DNA of 64,000 nt from contig CAWIBS010000040.1 of NCBI GenBank assembly GCA_963834365.1, positions 186,001 to 250,000 of the forward strand. The letters are read 5' to 3'. The DNA comes from CAWJAP01 sp963834365. GTDB lineage: Bacteria > Acidobacteriota > Vicinamibacteria > Vicinamibacterales > Vicinamibacteraceae. Every line of letters starts with the position of its first letter. The first letter of the stretch is position 1. Positions 1 to 7,787 of the stretch are shown here, one piece after another. The notes beneath the pieces were generated by a model, which did no database searches, was not told the DNA's origin, and saw only the letters and a program-made list of their open reading frames with translations. Position numbers and translations under genes: made by a program.

Positions 1-168
1 GAGCTTGGCGCGGTTCGTGCTCGTGCTGACAGTCGACGACTTGCGGACCCCGGTCTTTGCCCGCTGGCCGGTCGCCGCCTCGACGGTGACGACCATCGGC
101 GCCGCAACGGCCAAACTCAGCACGAGGGCACTGAGCCGTGAAAGAGACCGCAACCGGAATCGGAACAT
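1..168 (-). CDS. Exported protein, N-terminal fragment (runs off the window)
   Basis: Reading leftward from the ATG at 168 gives 56 open codons to the window edge. The first residues are basic (MFRFRLRSLSRL) and are followed by a hydrophobic stretch (SALVLSLAVAAPMVV) and a small-residue region, which is the layout of a Sec signal peptide. After it comes a Thr/Ser/Lys-rich stretch. A weak Shine-Dalgarno-like GAGAAG lies just upstream. The rest of the protein is outside the window, so no family can be named. It is an exported or envelope protein if the reading is right; the short length leaves moderate doubt. Confidence 0.5.
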   Translation of the reverse strand, partial: MFRFRLRSLSRLSALVLSLAVAAPMVVTVEAATGQRAKTGVRKSSTVSTSTNRAKL

Positions 169-1167
169 CGTCACTTCTCGAGTCTCATCTCTACGAGGGA
201 TATCGGCATTGTAGCAGAGAATCTTTACTCCGCAACCACTTAGCGTCTGAAAAGGCCCGCTGCTGACCTTCTCCTGATGGCATCCCCGAGCTGACGGTGG
301 ACCGACATGTTTTGGTTCACCGCCGCCGCGCCCCGCGCGCCTTACCGTAGATAACGGACGAGCGACGGTGGATCGAACGACGGCGCCCGCCACTGTTCAT
401 CGCCTGGCAACTGGCGGAATTCTTGCCAGTGCCCGCGTCGAGCACGACGGGCCCGCGATTTGGAGCCCGGAAACCGCGCGGGCCGAGCCGCCGCGACCCT
501 CGTCAGCCGCGGCGCCGCCAACTCGCGCACCGGAGTCCATGAGATGGGTGACATTCCTCTCGATTCCGCGGTCACTAGTTGTGAGCGCCCAATCCAAGAT
601 TCCGAGCCGCGGATCCAATATCAGTGACTCTGATGTGGTACGGGAACGACGTGCGTTCGTCACACCGCGCGATTACGTTGATTCTGGTGTGTGATTCGAA
701 CGAGCACCGACGCGCCACGGGCTGCGGATGGACGCGATGAGGACGGATCAGAACTTGCTGTGTCGTACACGCAGTTCGGCGTTTCCTGGGGCGAGTCATT
801 CGCGAGGCGTCGGGAGCCACTGTCGGGTGTCCGACTGTGAGGGTACGGTCATGAGTGTCGTCAGGCTACTGGGATTCGCCACTCTGGGCTGCGGGTGCGT
901 GGTGGGACGCTACCGCGAAGTCGAGACGAGCCGAGAAGTCGCCTACGTCGAAGAGAAGGGCCAGGGGTGCGACATCGCACCTGCATCGCCGAAACCACAC
1001 GATTTCCGCGGCGCACGTGCCCGGGTCCTTCCCGCTGCTGCAGGCCCAGGCCTGAGCCTGCCCGCCCAGCCCGTGGCGCCGGCTCGCGCACGAGCGCGCG
1101 GTCGCCGACGCTGCCGGCGTGGGTCCGTGCTTGACAGCGCGCGCGCGCTGCGGGAACGTGACGCTGA
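169..1167. other. About 1 kb without a convincing gene
   Basis: Several short open frames occur on both strands but none has family-like composition, a good ribosome site and a plausible length together. The best candidate is an ATG at 851 followed by MSVVRLLGFATLGC, a short lipoprotein-like start with further cysteines. It soon degenerates into Arg/Ala-rich sequence typical of shadow frames, so it may be a small lipoprotein broken by an indel or may be nothing. The stretch around 560-700 is visibly less GC-rich than its surroundings. No tRNA-like cloverleaf or strong terminator was seen. Confidence 0.45.
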
Positions 1168-2050
1168 ATGCCGCGTTCGCCACGCCTGCCCGCGCCGTTC
1201 GCGTCCCTGACCACCCCCCGCGCCACCCTGACGTTCTACCAGGGTGACTGTCTCGCGATCGTCCCGGGGCTGACCCGCGGATCGGTCGACGCGGTCGTCA
1301 CGTCACCGCCGTACAACCTGGGGGTTCGCTACCGCACGTACGAAGACACGTTGCCGCGGGCCGACTACCTCGCGTGGACGCGGCGCTGGGTGAGGACGCG
1401 TGGCACGCGCGCTCCATCCCGACGGCTCGCTGTTCCTCAACGTCGGCGCCAAGCCGACCGACCCCTGGGCCGCCATGGACGTGGCGCAGGCCGCACGGCG
1501 CCATCTCACGCTGCAGAACACGCTCCACTGGATCAAGTCGATCGCGATCGATCGGGAGACGGTGGGCGGCGCCACGGGATTGCGGCGGGACCTGGCGATC
1601 GGGCACTACAAGCCCATCAACAGCCGCCGGTTCGTCAACGACTGCCACGAGTTCGTCTTCCACTTCACCCACGAGGGGACGACCGCGCTCGAGCGCGAGG
1701 CGGTGGGCGTGCCCTATCAGGACAAGTCGAACGTCAAGCGGTGGCGGGCGGCCGCGCGGGACCTGCGCTGCCGCGGCAACGCCTGGTTCATGCCGTACGA
1801 CACGATCAAGAGCCGGGATCGCGATCGCCCGCATCCGGCCACGTTCCCGCCGCGCCTGCCTGAGCAGTGCCTTCTCCTTCACGGCGCCGACCGCCTGCGG
1901 CTCGTCCTCGACCCGTTCGCCGGCCTGGGCGCCACGGCGGTGGCGTGCGCGCGGCTCGGGGTCAACTTCATCGGGATCGATCTCGACGAGGTCTATCTCA
2001 ATGAGGCGGTGGCGCGGACGAAGGCCGCCGCCGCGCGGCTGCCGCTGTAG
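1168..2050 (+). CDS. DNA methyltransferase, N4/N6 beta-class type (one frameshift)
   Basis: Family: S-adenosylmethionine-dependent DNA methyltransferase of the N6_N4_Mtase type, acting on adenine N6 or cytosine N4. The N-terminal part carries the catalytic motif IV, TSPPYN, followed by YRTYED and DYLAWT. The C-terminal part carries the SAM-binding motif I, DPFAGLGATAVAC, and a FIGIDLDEVYL strand. Motif IV before motif I is the beta-class order. The reading frame changes by one base near 1395, between DYLAWTRRWV and ALHPDGSLFLNVG, and the protein continues without loss, so an assembly indel is likely. About 294 residues is normal for the family. No restriction endonuclease lies beside it, so it looks like an orphan or regulatory methylase. 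The target sequence cannot be read from the protein. Confidence 0.85.
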
Positions 2051-2103
2051 GCGGATTCACAGCGAATCCGTGTACCCTGTGCTCGTGCCTTTTTCGCCAT
2101 CCT

Positions 2104-2112
2104 TAAGGAGGT
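2104..2112 (+). promoter_or_regulatory. Strong ribosome binding site that fixes the peroxiredoxin start
   Basis: TAAGGAGGT is a near-perfect anti-16S match and sits five bases before the ATG at 2118. It shows that translation starts at 2118 and not at the later in-frame ATG at 2176, even though 2118 and the mature protein are in different frames in this sequence. Confidence 0.75.
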
Positions 2113-2117
2113 CTCGC

Positions 2118-2706
2118 ATGTCCCGTCCACGCGCGCTGTTGCTCGCTCTGACTCTGCGCCCCGCTCCTCACCCTCATGGCCGCGGCGCAGCAGCCGGGCC
2201 CGACGCCCCCGCCCCCGCCACCCCCGTCGGTGAAAGTCGGAGACCCGGCGCCCGACTTCACGCTGGCCTGGTTTGCGCCCAAGGGCGAGGGCAAGTTCGA
2301 GCGCGAAGAGATCAAGCTGTCGGACTTCCGCGGCAAGCAGAACGTCGTCATCGCGTTCTTCCCGGCGGCCTTCTCGCCCGGCTGCACGAAGGAGATGCAG
2401 CAGTATCAGGCGTCGTCGGGCCAGTTCACCGCCGCCAACACCCGGATCCTCGGCGTGAGCGTGGACAGCACGTGGGCCAACCGGGCGTTCCGCGAGCAGC
2501 TGGGCGTGGAGTTCCCGATCCTGAGCGACTGGAAGAAGGACGCCAGCCGCCAGTACGGGCTGCTCGACGAGAACAGCGGCGTCGCCCGGCGCGCCACGTT
2601 CGTCGTGGACAAGAAGGGCATCGTGCAGAAGGTGGACGTCGGGCGGGATGCGCTCGATCCGTCGGCGCTCGTCGGCGTGTGCGAGAAGCTGTCGAAGGAC
2701 AGCTAG
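2118..2706 (+). CDS. Exported peroxiredoxin, AhpC/TSA-BCP type (frameshift in signal peptide)
   Basis: Thiol peroxidase that reduces peroxides. The start MSRPRALLLALTL lies behind a strong ribosome site. The frame then changes by one base near 2155 and resumes as APLLTLMAAAQQ, together making one signal peptide, so the enzyme is probably periplasmic. A Pro-rich linker follows, then the thioredoxin fold: VGDPAPDFTLAWF, the peroxidatic cysteine in FSPGCTKEM, SVDSTWANRAF, FPILSDW and RATFVVDKKG. A second cysteine lies near the C-terminus (VGVCEKL). The later in-frame ATG at 2176 would delete the signal peptide. The gene appears to be single, with a repeat element downstream. Family call is secure; the export call rests on repairing one indel. 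Confidence 0.85.
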
Positions 2707-2714
2707 GGCGACAG

Positions 2715-2790
2715 CGACCAGCGACCAGTTACCAGCTACCAGCTACCAGCGTATTGGTAGTTCGTAGCTCGTAGCTGGTAGCTCGCAGCC
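2715..2790. repeat. Interspersed repeat of the ACCAGCTACC type, imperfect dyad
   Basis: Tandem copies of a 7-base unit (CCAGCTA) on the left, from about 2718 to 2750, face their inverted form (GTAGCTGGTAGC and variants) at about 2755-2788. RNA from it could fold into a long imperfect hairpin. A related element, in opposite orientation, lies at 17256-17292. It sits directly behind the peroxiredoxin stop codon and could serve as a transcription end, but there is no T run. Confidence 0.6.
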
Positions 2791-2884
2791 GTGCTGTGCG
2801 CGTTCCATGAGCGAATCACACGAAGCCCATTGATCCGATGCTGAAGAGACATGTATAGTCTGGGTCCCCCCGCGGCGGACCGAG

Positions 2885-3853
2885 ATGGACCTGCGGCAGC
2901 TCGAGATCATTCGCGCGATAGCGGAAGCCGGCTCGTTCACTGCGGCCGGTGAGCGGCTGCACGTGTCCCAGTCGGCGATCAGCCGGCAGATCCTGCTGCT
3001 CGAGGACGAGCTGAACGAGGCCGTGTTCCTGCGCGTCGGGCGACGCATCCGCATCACGCCGGCGGGTGAAGCGTTGCTGCAGCTCAGTCACCGGGTCTTC
3101 CAGGATCTCAAGGACACGGTCGCGCTCATCGGCGACTCGCGCCAGGCCCTTCGCGGACCGGTGCGGCTGGTGGGCGGGATGACCGTCAGCCTCTACGTCT
3201 TCCCCGGCCTGTTGCGCGAGTTCCAGCGCCTGCATCCGCAATCGGAAATCAAGATCTGGGCGGGCGCGACCGATCGGTGCATCGCGTCGATCCGCGCCGG
3301 CACCGCCGATCTGGGCCTGCTGACGCTGCCCATCGACGCACCCGATCTGGTCACGGTCCCCGCCATCGACGAGGAGCTCCTCCTCGTCACGTCGATCAAC
3401 CACCCGCTGGCGCGCAAGAAGCGGATCGTCGCGCAGGACCTGCGCCGCGAGCACTTCATCCTGTTCGAGAGCGGGTCGAACACGAGGCGTGTGCTCGACG
3501 AGTTCTTCCTCCGCGAGAACGTCGAGCCGCAGCTGGTGATGGAGACCGAGAACGTCGAGATCATCAAGGCGCTGGTGCGAACCAACGTCGGGGTCTCGAT
3601 CGTGTCGTTCCAGTCGGTAGCCCGCGAGTTCGCGAGCGGTCAGCTGTTCTGCGCCCGCATCGCCGGACAGGAGCTCCTGCGGCGCACGGGCTGGGTGTAT
3701 GCCAAGGCGAACCGAGTTCCCCGGACGGTGCAGGAGGTCCTGGCGGCGTTCGAGCGCATCCGTCACAAGCTCAAGCTGTCACCCGGCTCCCCGCGCCCGA
3801 AGAAGCCGCCGGTACCGGCCCCGCCCGCGCCGGCATCACCGGAGCCGGCGTGA
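2885..3853 (+). CDS. LysR-family transcriptional regulator
   Basis: 322 residues, typical for the family. The N-terminal winged helix-turn-helix is clear: MDLRQLEIIRAIAEAGSF, then AAGERLHVSQSAISRQI (recognition helix about residues 30-45) and LFLR-like FLRVGRRIRITPAGE. The substrate-binding domain starts near residue 90 (GPVRLVGGMTVSLYVFPGLL) and continues as two lobes to about residue 290. A Pro/Ala-rich tail of about 25 residues ends the protein and is unusual but probably flexible. A TATAGT hexamer at 2854-2859 is a possible -10 element. No divergent target gene is adjacent (the peroxiredoxin upstream is co-directional), so the regulon is unknown. A perfect hairpin follows the stop. Confidence 0.93.
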   Translation: MDLRQLEIIRAIAEAGSFTAAGERLHVSQSAISRQILLLEDELNEAVFLRVGRRIRITPAGEALLQLSHRVFQDLKDTVALIGDSRQALRGPVRLVGGMTVSLYVFPGLLREFQRLHPQSEIKIWAGATDRCIASIRAGTADLGLLTLPIDAPDLVTVPAIDEELLLVTSINHPLARKKRIVAQDLRREHFILFESGSNTRRVLDEFFLRENVEPQLVMETENVEIIKALVRTNVGVSIVSFQSVAREFASGQLFCARIAGQELLRRTGWVYAKANRVPRTVQEVLAAFERIRHKLKLSPGSPRPKKPPVPAPPAPASPEPA

Positions 3854-3912
3854 GGAAGTCGGGGACGGGAGCCTCCAACGGATCCAGGGAGGCTCCCGTC
3901 CCCGATTCTTCC
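3854..3912. terminator. Long perfect hairpin behind the LysR gene
   Basis: The right arm GGAGGCTCCCGTCCCCGA (3888-3905) is an exact 18-base inverse complement of the left arm, with an 11-base loop, and the pairing continues with mismatches on both sides. It begins one base after the LysR stop codon. There is no U tract, so it is either a Rho-independent-like stop without the run, or a member of a repeat family. A partial match (GGGGACGGGAGCC) occurs inside the radical SAM gene near 39432. Confidence 0.55.
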
Positions 3913-3965
3913 CGCGCATGCCAGCGATGCGATCATTCTATTTTCCAGATTGACCGGGCCCCTTC

Positions 3966-3971
3966 TACGAT
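3966..3971 (+). promoter_or_regulatory. Candidate -10 element, near-leaderless start
   Basis: TACGAT ends nine bases before the ATG at 3981, which would put the transcription start about three bases before the start codon. No Shine-Dalgarno sequence is present. One of several similar arrangements in the window. Confidence 0.3.
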
Positions 3972-3980
3972 ATTGCGAGC

Positions 3981-4151
3981 ATGCCCGAGCGCGTCATCAC
4001 CATCGCCATCACTGACGCCGACTGGAAGATTCTCCGCAGCATTCAACCGGAGCCCGTCGACTGGTTGAAGCGGACGATTCGCGAAACCATCGAGCGGGCG
4101 CAGGCGCCGAAAGGGGCTGCCCGCGCCGCCGGGTCGGCCCAGACTCACTGA
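3981..4151 (+). CDS. Small protein of 56 residues, function unknown
   Basis: An open frame from ATG 3981 to TGA 4151. The sequence begins MPERVITIAITDADW and continues ILRSIQPEPVDWLKRT, with alternating hydrophobic and charged residues that look like a real short alpha/beta protein, not a shadow frame; the last 15 residues are Ala/Gly-rich and probably disordered. Nothing overlaps it on either strand with a better claim. It has no ribosome site but has a -10-like hexamer immediately upstream. I do not recognise a family. It could be a small regulatory or antitoxin-like protein; that is a guess. Confidence 0.45.
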   Translation: MPERVITIAITDADWKILRSIQPEPVDWLKRTIRETIERAQAPKGAARAAGSAQTH

Positions 4152-4230
4152 GTCGGCGCCCGACCCCGCCATCCGTTTCCTGCGTCATATCTCTGCGTCA
4201 TAAGCAGCAGTCGCGCCGACCTGGGCCCTC

Positions 4231-4236
4231 TATAAT
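4231..4236 (+). promoter_or_regulatory. Candidate -10 element of the threonine operon
   Basis: A perfect TATAAT 78 bases before the hom start codon, in a gap between genes. No convincing -35 hexamer is seen at 16-18 bases. It would give a leader of about 70 bases before hom. Confidence 0.4.
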
Positions 4237-4314
4237 TGGCTCGCGCGAGCTCGAGCCGACCCGCATCCGGCGCCGCCGGCGGCCAGGGCACGCAGAAACG
4301 GAGACTTCCCCCGC

Positions 4315-5575
4315 GTGAAGGTTGCACTCCTGGGATTCGGCACCGTCGGCCGGTCCGTCGCCCGCCTGATCCTCGGATCCTCCGCTCCGCTGACGCTGAC
4401 CCACATCTTCAATCGCGATGTGGACCGCAAGCGCGTTGACTGGGTGCCCGACTCCGTGCGCTGGACGGCCAGCATCGACGAGGTCCTGGCGTCGGATGCC
4501 GAGATCCTCGTCGAAGTCGTGGGAGGGCTCGACCCGGCCGGCGACTGGCAGCGCAAGGCCATCGCCGCGGGTAAATCGGTCGTCACGGCGAACAAACAGC
4601 TCATGGCGCACGAAGGCGGTGAACTGCTGCGCCTCGCCGCCCAGCGTGGCGTCCATCTCGGCTTCGAAGCGGCGGTCGCCGGCGGAATCCCGGTCATCCG
4701 CGCCATTCGCGAGGGCCTGGCGGGAGACCGTCTCGTCCGCATCGCCGGCATCCTCAACGGGACCTGCAACTACATGCTGACGACGATGGAGGCCGACGGC
4801 CTGCCGTTCGCGCAGGTCCTTGCCGAGGCGCAGCGGCGGGGCTTCGCGGAAGCCGACCCCACCGACGACCTCGATGGCTATGACGCGCGCGCCAAGTTGT
4901 GCGTGCTGGCCCGAATCGGCCTGCATGTCGCGCTGCGTCCCGCCGACGTCCCCTGCCGGTCCATTCGTCCCATCACCGACATCGACTTCGTCTACGCGCG
5001 GCGCCTCGGCTACACGATTCGCCAGGTCGCGAGCGTGGTTCGGCTCGACGGCGGGGCGACGCGGCGACCTCGTCGAGGCCAGCGTCGAGCCGGCGCTCGT
5101 GGCCACGCAGGCCGTTCTGGCGCGCGTCCAGGGCTCCGAGAATCTCGTCTTGACCACCGGCGAGCATGGCAGCGAAACGGGATTCTTCGGCCGCGGCGCC
5201 GGTGGCGATCCCACTGCGGTCGCGGTGCTCTCCGATCTGCTGTCGATCGTGCGCCACACGTCGCCCCCCGGCTGGTTCGCCGAAGCAGCCGACGACCGGC
5301 CCGCCACGGTGGCCGAGTGCCGCTCCGTCCCCCACTATTTGCGTTTCGTGGTGAACGACCGGGCGGGCATCCTCGCGGCACTGGCGACTCGCCTGGCCGC
5401 CCACGATCTGAACATCGACGCGGTGCTCCAGGAAGCCGGCTGGCCGAAGGACGCGCTGCCGTTCGTCATCACCCTCGAGCCCAGCCGCCGGGCCCAGGTC
5501 CTGACGGCCCTCGACGAGATCGCCCCGCTCGACTTCAACGTTCAGCCTCCACTGAGCCTGCCGGTTCTCGCATGA
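4315..5575 (+). CDS. hom: Homoserine dehydrogenase (one frameshift)
   Basis: Reduces aspartate semialdehyde to homoserine with NAD(P)H, the branch point to threonine and methionine. The NAD-binding Rossmann start MKVALLGFGTVGRSVARLI is intact, followed by VVGGLDPAGDW, VVTANKQLMAHEG, the catalytic-domain strand LNGTCNYMLTTME and EADPTDDLDGYDARAKL. The frame changes by one base near 5060, then continues as GDLVEASVEPALV to a C-terminal ACT domain (FVVNDRAGILAALATRLAAHDLNID), the expected allosteric domain for threonine feedback. The stop overlaps the next start as ATGA. About 420 residues, normal for the family. A single-copy biosynthetic gene being broken argues that the frame change is a sequence error. 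Confidence 0.93.
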
Positions 5576-6663
5576 TGTCCGCCCCGCGCCCGCTTCGGTC
5601 GCTCGAAGGCCGCCGGATCGTGGTGCCGGGGTCGACGTCGAACCTCGGGCCGGGATTCGACACGCTGGGCCTCGCGCTGGAGGTCTATCTCGAGGTGCGC
5701 ATCACGCGGGCAGACGACGATGGCCGGAGCGAGTGCCGCTTCACGTTCGAGAGCGGCGGCCCCGATGGAGACAACGCCATTGCCCGCGCGCTCGAGGCCG
5801 CGGTCCGTGATACGGGCCTTCGTCTGCCCTCCCTCGACCTGGACGTGACGAGCGCAATTCCCGTCCGGGCCGGCCTCGGAAGCAGCGCCGCGGCAATCGT
5901 CGCCGGGCTGCGCGTGTTCGCCGCGATTCATCCGATCGGCGAGCGGGATCTCCTCCGCCTGGCGACATCGCTCGAGGGCCATCCCGACAACGTCTGCGCA
6001 TCGCTCTACGGCGGACTGACGGCGGGCTGTCAGTCCGGAGACGACGTCCTCTGCGTCGCCTCACCTTGGCCCGCCGAGCTGCGTCTCGTCGTCGCGACGC
6101 CGGACCTCGGGCTCTCGACGACGACCGCCCGGGCGGTGCTGCCGGCGGACATCAGCCGCGCCGACGCCGTGTTCAACCTGCAGCGGGTCTCGCTGCTGCT
6201 CCAGGCGATCGCCAACCGGCAGTTCGGGATGATTCGCGAGGCGCTCGCCGATCGACTCCACGAGCCCTATCGGGCGTCGCTCGTCCCGGGGCTGCGGGAA
6301 GCCGCCGCGCTTCGCCATCCGTCCCTGCTGGGCACGTTCCTGAGCGGCGCAGGGCCGTCCATCGCCGCGATCGTCATCGGCGATACGAGCTGGGTGGAAG
6401 CCAGGCTCGGTCACCTCTTCGAACACGAGCTGCAGCTTCCGTGCACCGTGCGTTCGCTCGCCGCTCACCAGCCTTCGATCGACGCGTTCAGGCGCCGTCA
6501 ACATTCAGCCGGCTATAATCGGGTAACCGCATGTCAACCCTCACAGGTCTTCAGTGCCACGTCTGCCACACGCCGTTCCCGGCCGAGGCGCTCTTCGTCT
6601 GCGACCAGTGCTTCGGACCGCTCGAGCCGGTCTACGACTACGCCGCCGCCGCCCGCACGCTGA
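5572..6663 (+). CDS. thrB: Homoserine kinase (3' end uncertain)
   Basis: GHMP-family kinase that phosphorylates homoserine. The start MMSAPRPLRSLEGRRIVVPG overlaps the hom stop by four bases. Family marks are VPGSTSNLGPGFDTLGLAL at the N-terminus, the ATP-binding PVRAGLGSSAAAIVAGL loop near residue 105, EGHPDNVCASLYGG and the C-terminal FLSGAGPSIAAIV. The family normally ends about where TVRSLAAHQPSID occurs (near 6490), but this frame stays open to 6663 and would overlap thrC by 133 bases, giving an odd Arg/Ser tail. The other two frames stop at 6518 and 6526, so the true end is probably near 6520 with an indel close by. Function is secure; the end is not. Confidence 0.9.
   Translation: MMSAPRPLRSLEGRRIVVPGSTSNLGPGFDTLGLALEVYLEVRITRADDDGRSECRFTFESGGPDGDNAIARALEAAVRDTGLRLPSLDLDVTSAIPVRAGLGSSAAAIVAGLRVFAAIHPIGERDLLRLATSLEGHPDNVCASLYGGLTAGCQSGDDVLCVASPWPAELRLVVATPDLGLSTTTARAVLPADISRADAVFNLQRVSLLLQAIANRQFGMIREALADRLHEPYRASLVPGLREAAALRHPSLLGTFLSGAGPSIAAIVIGDTSWVEARLGHLFEHELQLPCTVRSLAAHQPSIDAFRRRQHSAGYNRVTACQPSQVFSATSATRRSRPRRSSSATSASDRSSRSTTTPPPPAR
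6514..6519 (+). promoter_or_regulatory. Candidate internal promoter before thrC
   Basis: A perfect TATAAT ends 11 bases before the thrC ATG, which predicts a leader of about five bases. It lies at the uncertain thrB end. No good -35 hexamer is visible. It could let thrC-lysC be transcribed apart from hom-thrB. Confidence 0.35.
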
Positions 6664-7787
6664 CCCGCGAGACCATCGCGGCGCGGCCGCGGAACCTGTG
6701 GCGCTATCGCGAGCTCCTGCCGATCACCGGCGAACCGAGGACGGGCTTCAACTCGGGCTTCACGCCGCTCGTCAAGGCCGATCGGCTCGCGGCAAAGCTG
6801 GGCGTCAAGGAGCTCTACGTCAAGGACGATGGTGTCAATCACCCGACCTTGTCCTACAAGGATCGCGTGGTGTCGGTCGCCGCGACCCGCGCGGTGGAGC
6901 TCGGATTCAAGGTGTTCGGCTGCGCGTCCACGGGCAATCTGGGGAACAGCGTCGCGGCACACGCCGCGCGCCTCGGCCTCGAGTGTTATGTCTTCATCCC
7001 CGACAACCTGGAGCCTGGCAAGGTCGTCGGCTCGGCCGTCTATCAACCACGGCTGATGGCCATCAGCGGCAACTACGACGACGTGAACCGCCTCTGCACG
7101 CAGATTGCCGACAAGCATCGCTGGGGCTTCGCCAACATCAACCTGCGCAGCTACTACGCTGAAGGCGCGAAAACCCACGGCTTCGAGATCGTCGAACAGC
7201 TCGGGTGGCGCTTCCCGAAGCACGTCGTGTCACCGGTCGCCGGAGGCACGCTGCTGCCACGCATCGCGCGTGGCTTCCGCGAGGCGCGAGAGGTCGGCCT
7301 CGTCGAGGGCGATCTGCCGAAGATCTATGCCGCCCAGGCGGCCGGGTGCGCTCCGGTCACGCGGGCCCTGCACGCCGGCCTCGATCACCCGGATCCGGTC
7401 CGCCCGGACACGTTCGCCAAGTCGATTGCCATCGGCAATCCCGCCGACGGGTTCCAGGTCCTCGAGACGCTGCGCGAGACGGGCGGCTGGGCCGAAATGG
7501 CCACCGACGCGGAGATTCTCGACGCGATTCACCTGCTCGCCGAGACCGAGGGCATCTTCACCGAACCTGCCGGTGGAACCACGGTCGCCGTCACGCGAAA
7601 GCTGATCGACCAGGGCCGGATTCCCCGCGACGAACCGACGGTGATCTGCATCACCGGCAACGGCTACAAGACCTCCGAAGTCGTCGTCCCGGGGATGGCC
7701 CGCCCGGTCGCGCTCGGCCGGTCGTTCAAGGACTTCGAAGCGTGGCTGTCGAACGGCCAGCCGGCGACGCAGGGGGCGACCGCATGA
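6531..7787 (+). CDS. thrC: Threonine synthase
   Basis: PLP enzyme that converts O-phosphohomoserine to threonine. 418 residues, intact. A zinc-ribbon-like N-terminus has four cysteines (C9, C12, C24, C27), as in the longer archaeal/plant-like threonine synthases. The PLP lysine is K110 in LSYKDR; the phosphate-binding loop is CASTGNLGNSVAAHAARLG; other marks are SINLRSYY-like FANINLRSYYAEGAKT, VSPVAGGTLLPR and FTEPAGGTTVAV. The last codon region overlaps the lysC start by four bases. It catalyses the final step after hom and thrB in the same operon. Confidence 0.95.
   Translation: MSTLTGLQCHVCHTPFPAEALFVCDQCFGPLEPVYDYAAAARTLTRETIAARPRNLWRYRELLPITGEPRTGFNSGFTPLVKADRLAAKLGVKELYVKDDGVNHPTLSYKDRVVSVAATRAVELGFKVFGCASTGNLGNSVAAHAARLGLECYVFIPDNLEPGKVVGSAVYQPRLMAISGNYDDVNRLCTQIADKHRWGFANINLRSYYAEGAKTHGFEIVEQLGWRFPKHVVSPVAGGTLLPRIARGFREAREVGLVEGDLPKIYAAQAAGCAPVTRALHAGLDHPDPVRPDTFAKSIAIGNPADGFQVLETLRETGGWAEMATDAEILDAIHLLAETEGIFTEPAGGTTVAVTRKLIDQGRIPRDEPTVICITGNGYKTSEVVVPGMARPVALGRSFKDFEAWLSNGQPATQGATA

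Noticed and set aside
851..1060. Possible small lipoprotein with MSVVRLLGFATLGC
   Set aside because: The lipobox is weak, the frame becomes Arg-rich soon and no homologous pattern was recognised; kept only as a note in the intergenic entry.
4198..5307. Minus-strand open frame of 369 codons opposite hom
   Set aside because: Composition is that of a shadow frame in GC-rich DNA, while hom on the plus strand has clear family motifs.
4315..5575. Programmed frameshifting in hom and other genes
   Set aside because: The frame changes fall at many unrelated sites without a common slippery heptamer or following structure, so random indels are simpler.
6514..6663. Genuine long overlap of thrB into thrC
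   Set aside because: The extra 50 residues are Arg/Ser-rich, and the other two frames stop near 6520, so an indel at the thrB end is more likely than a real overlap.
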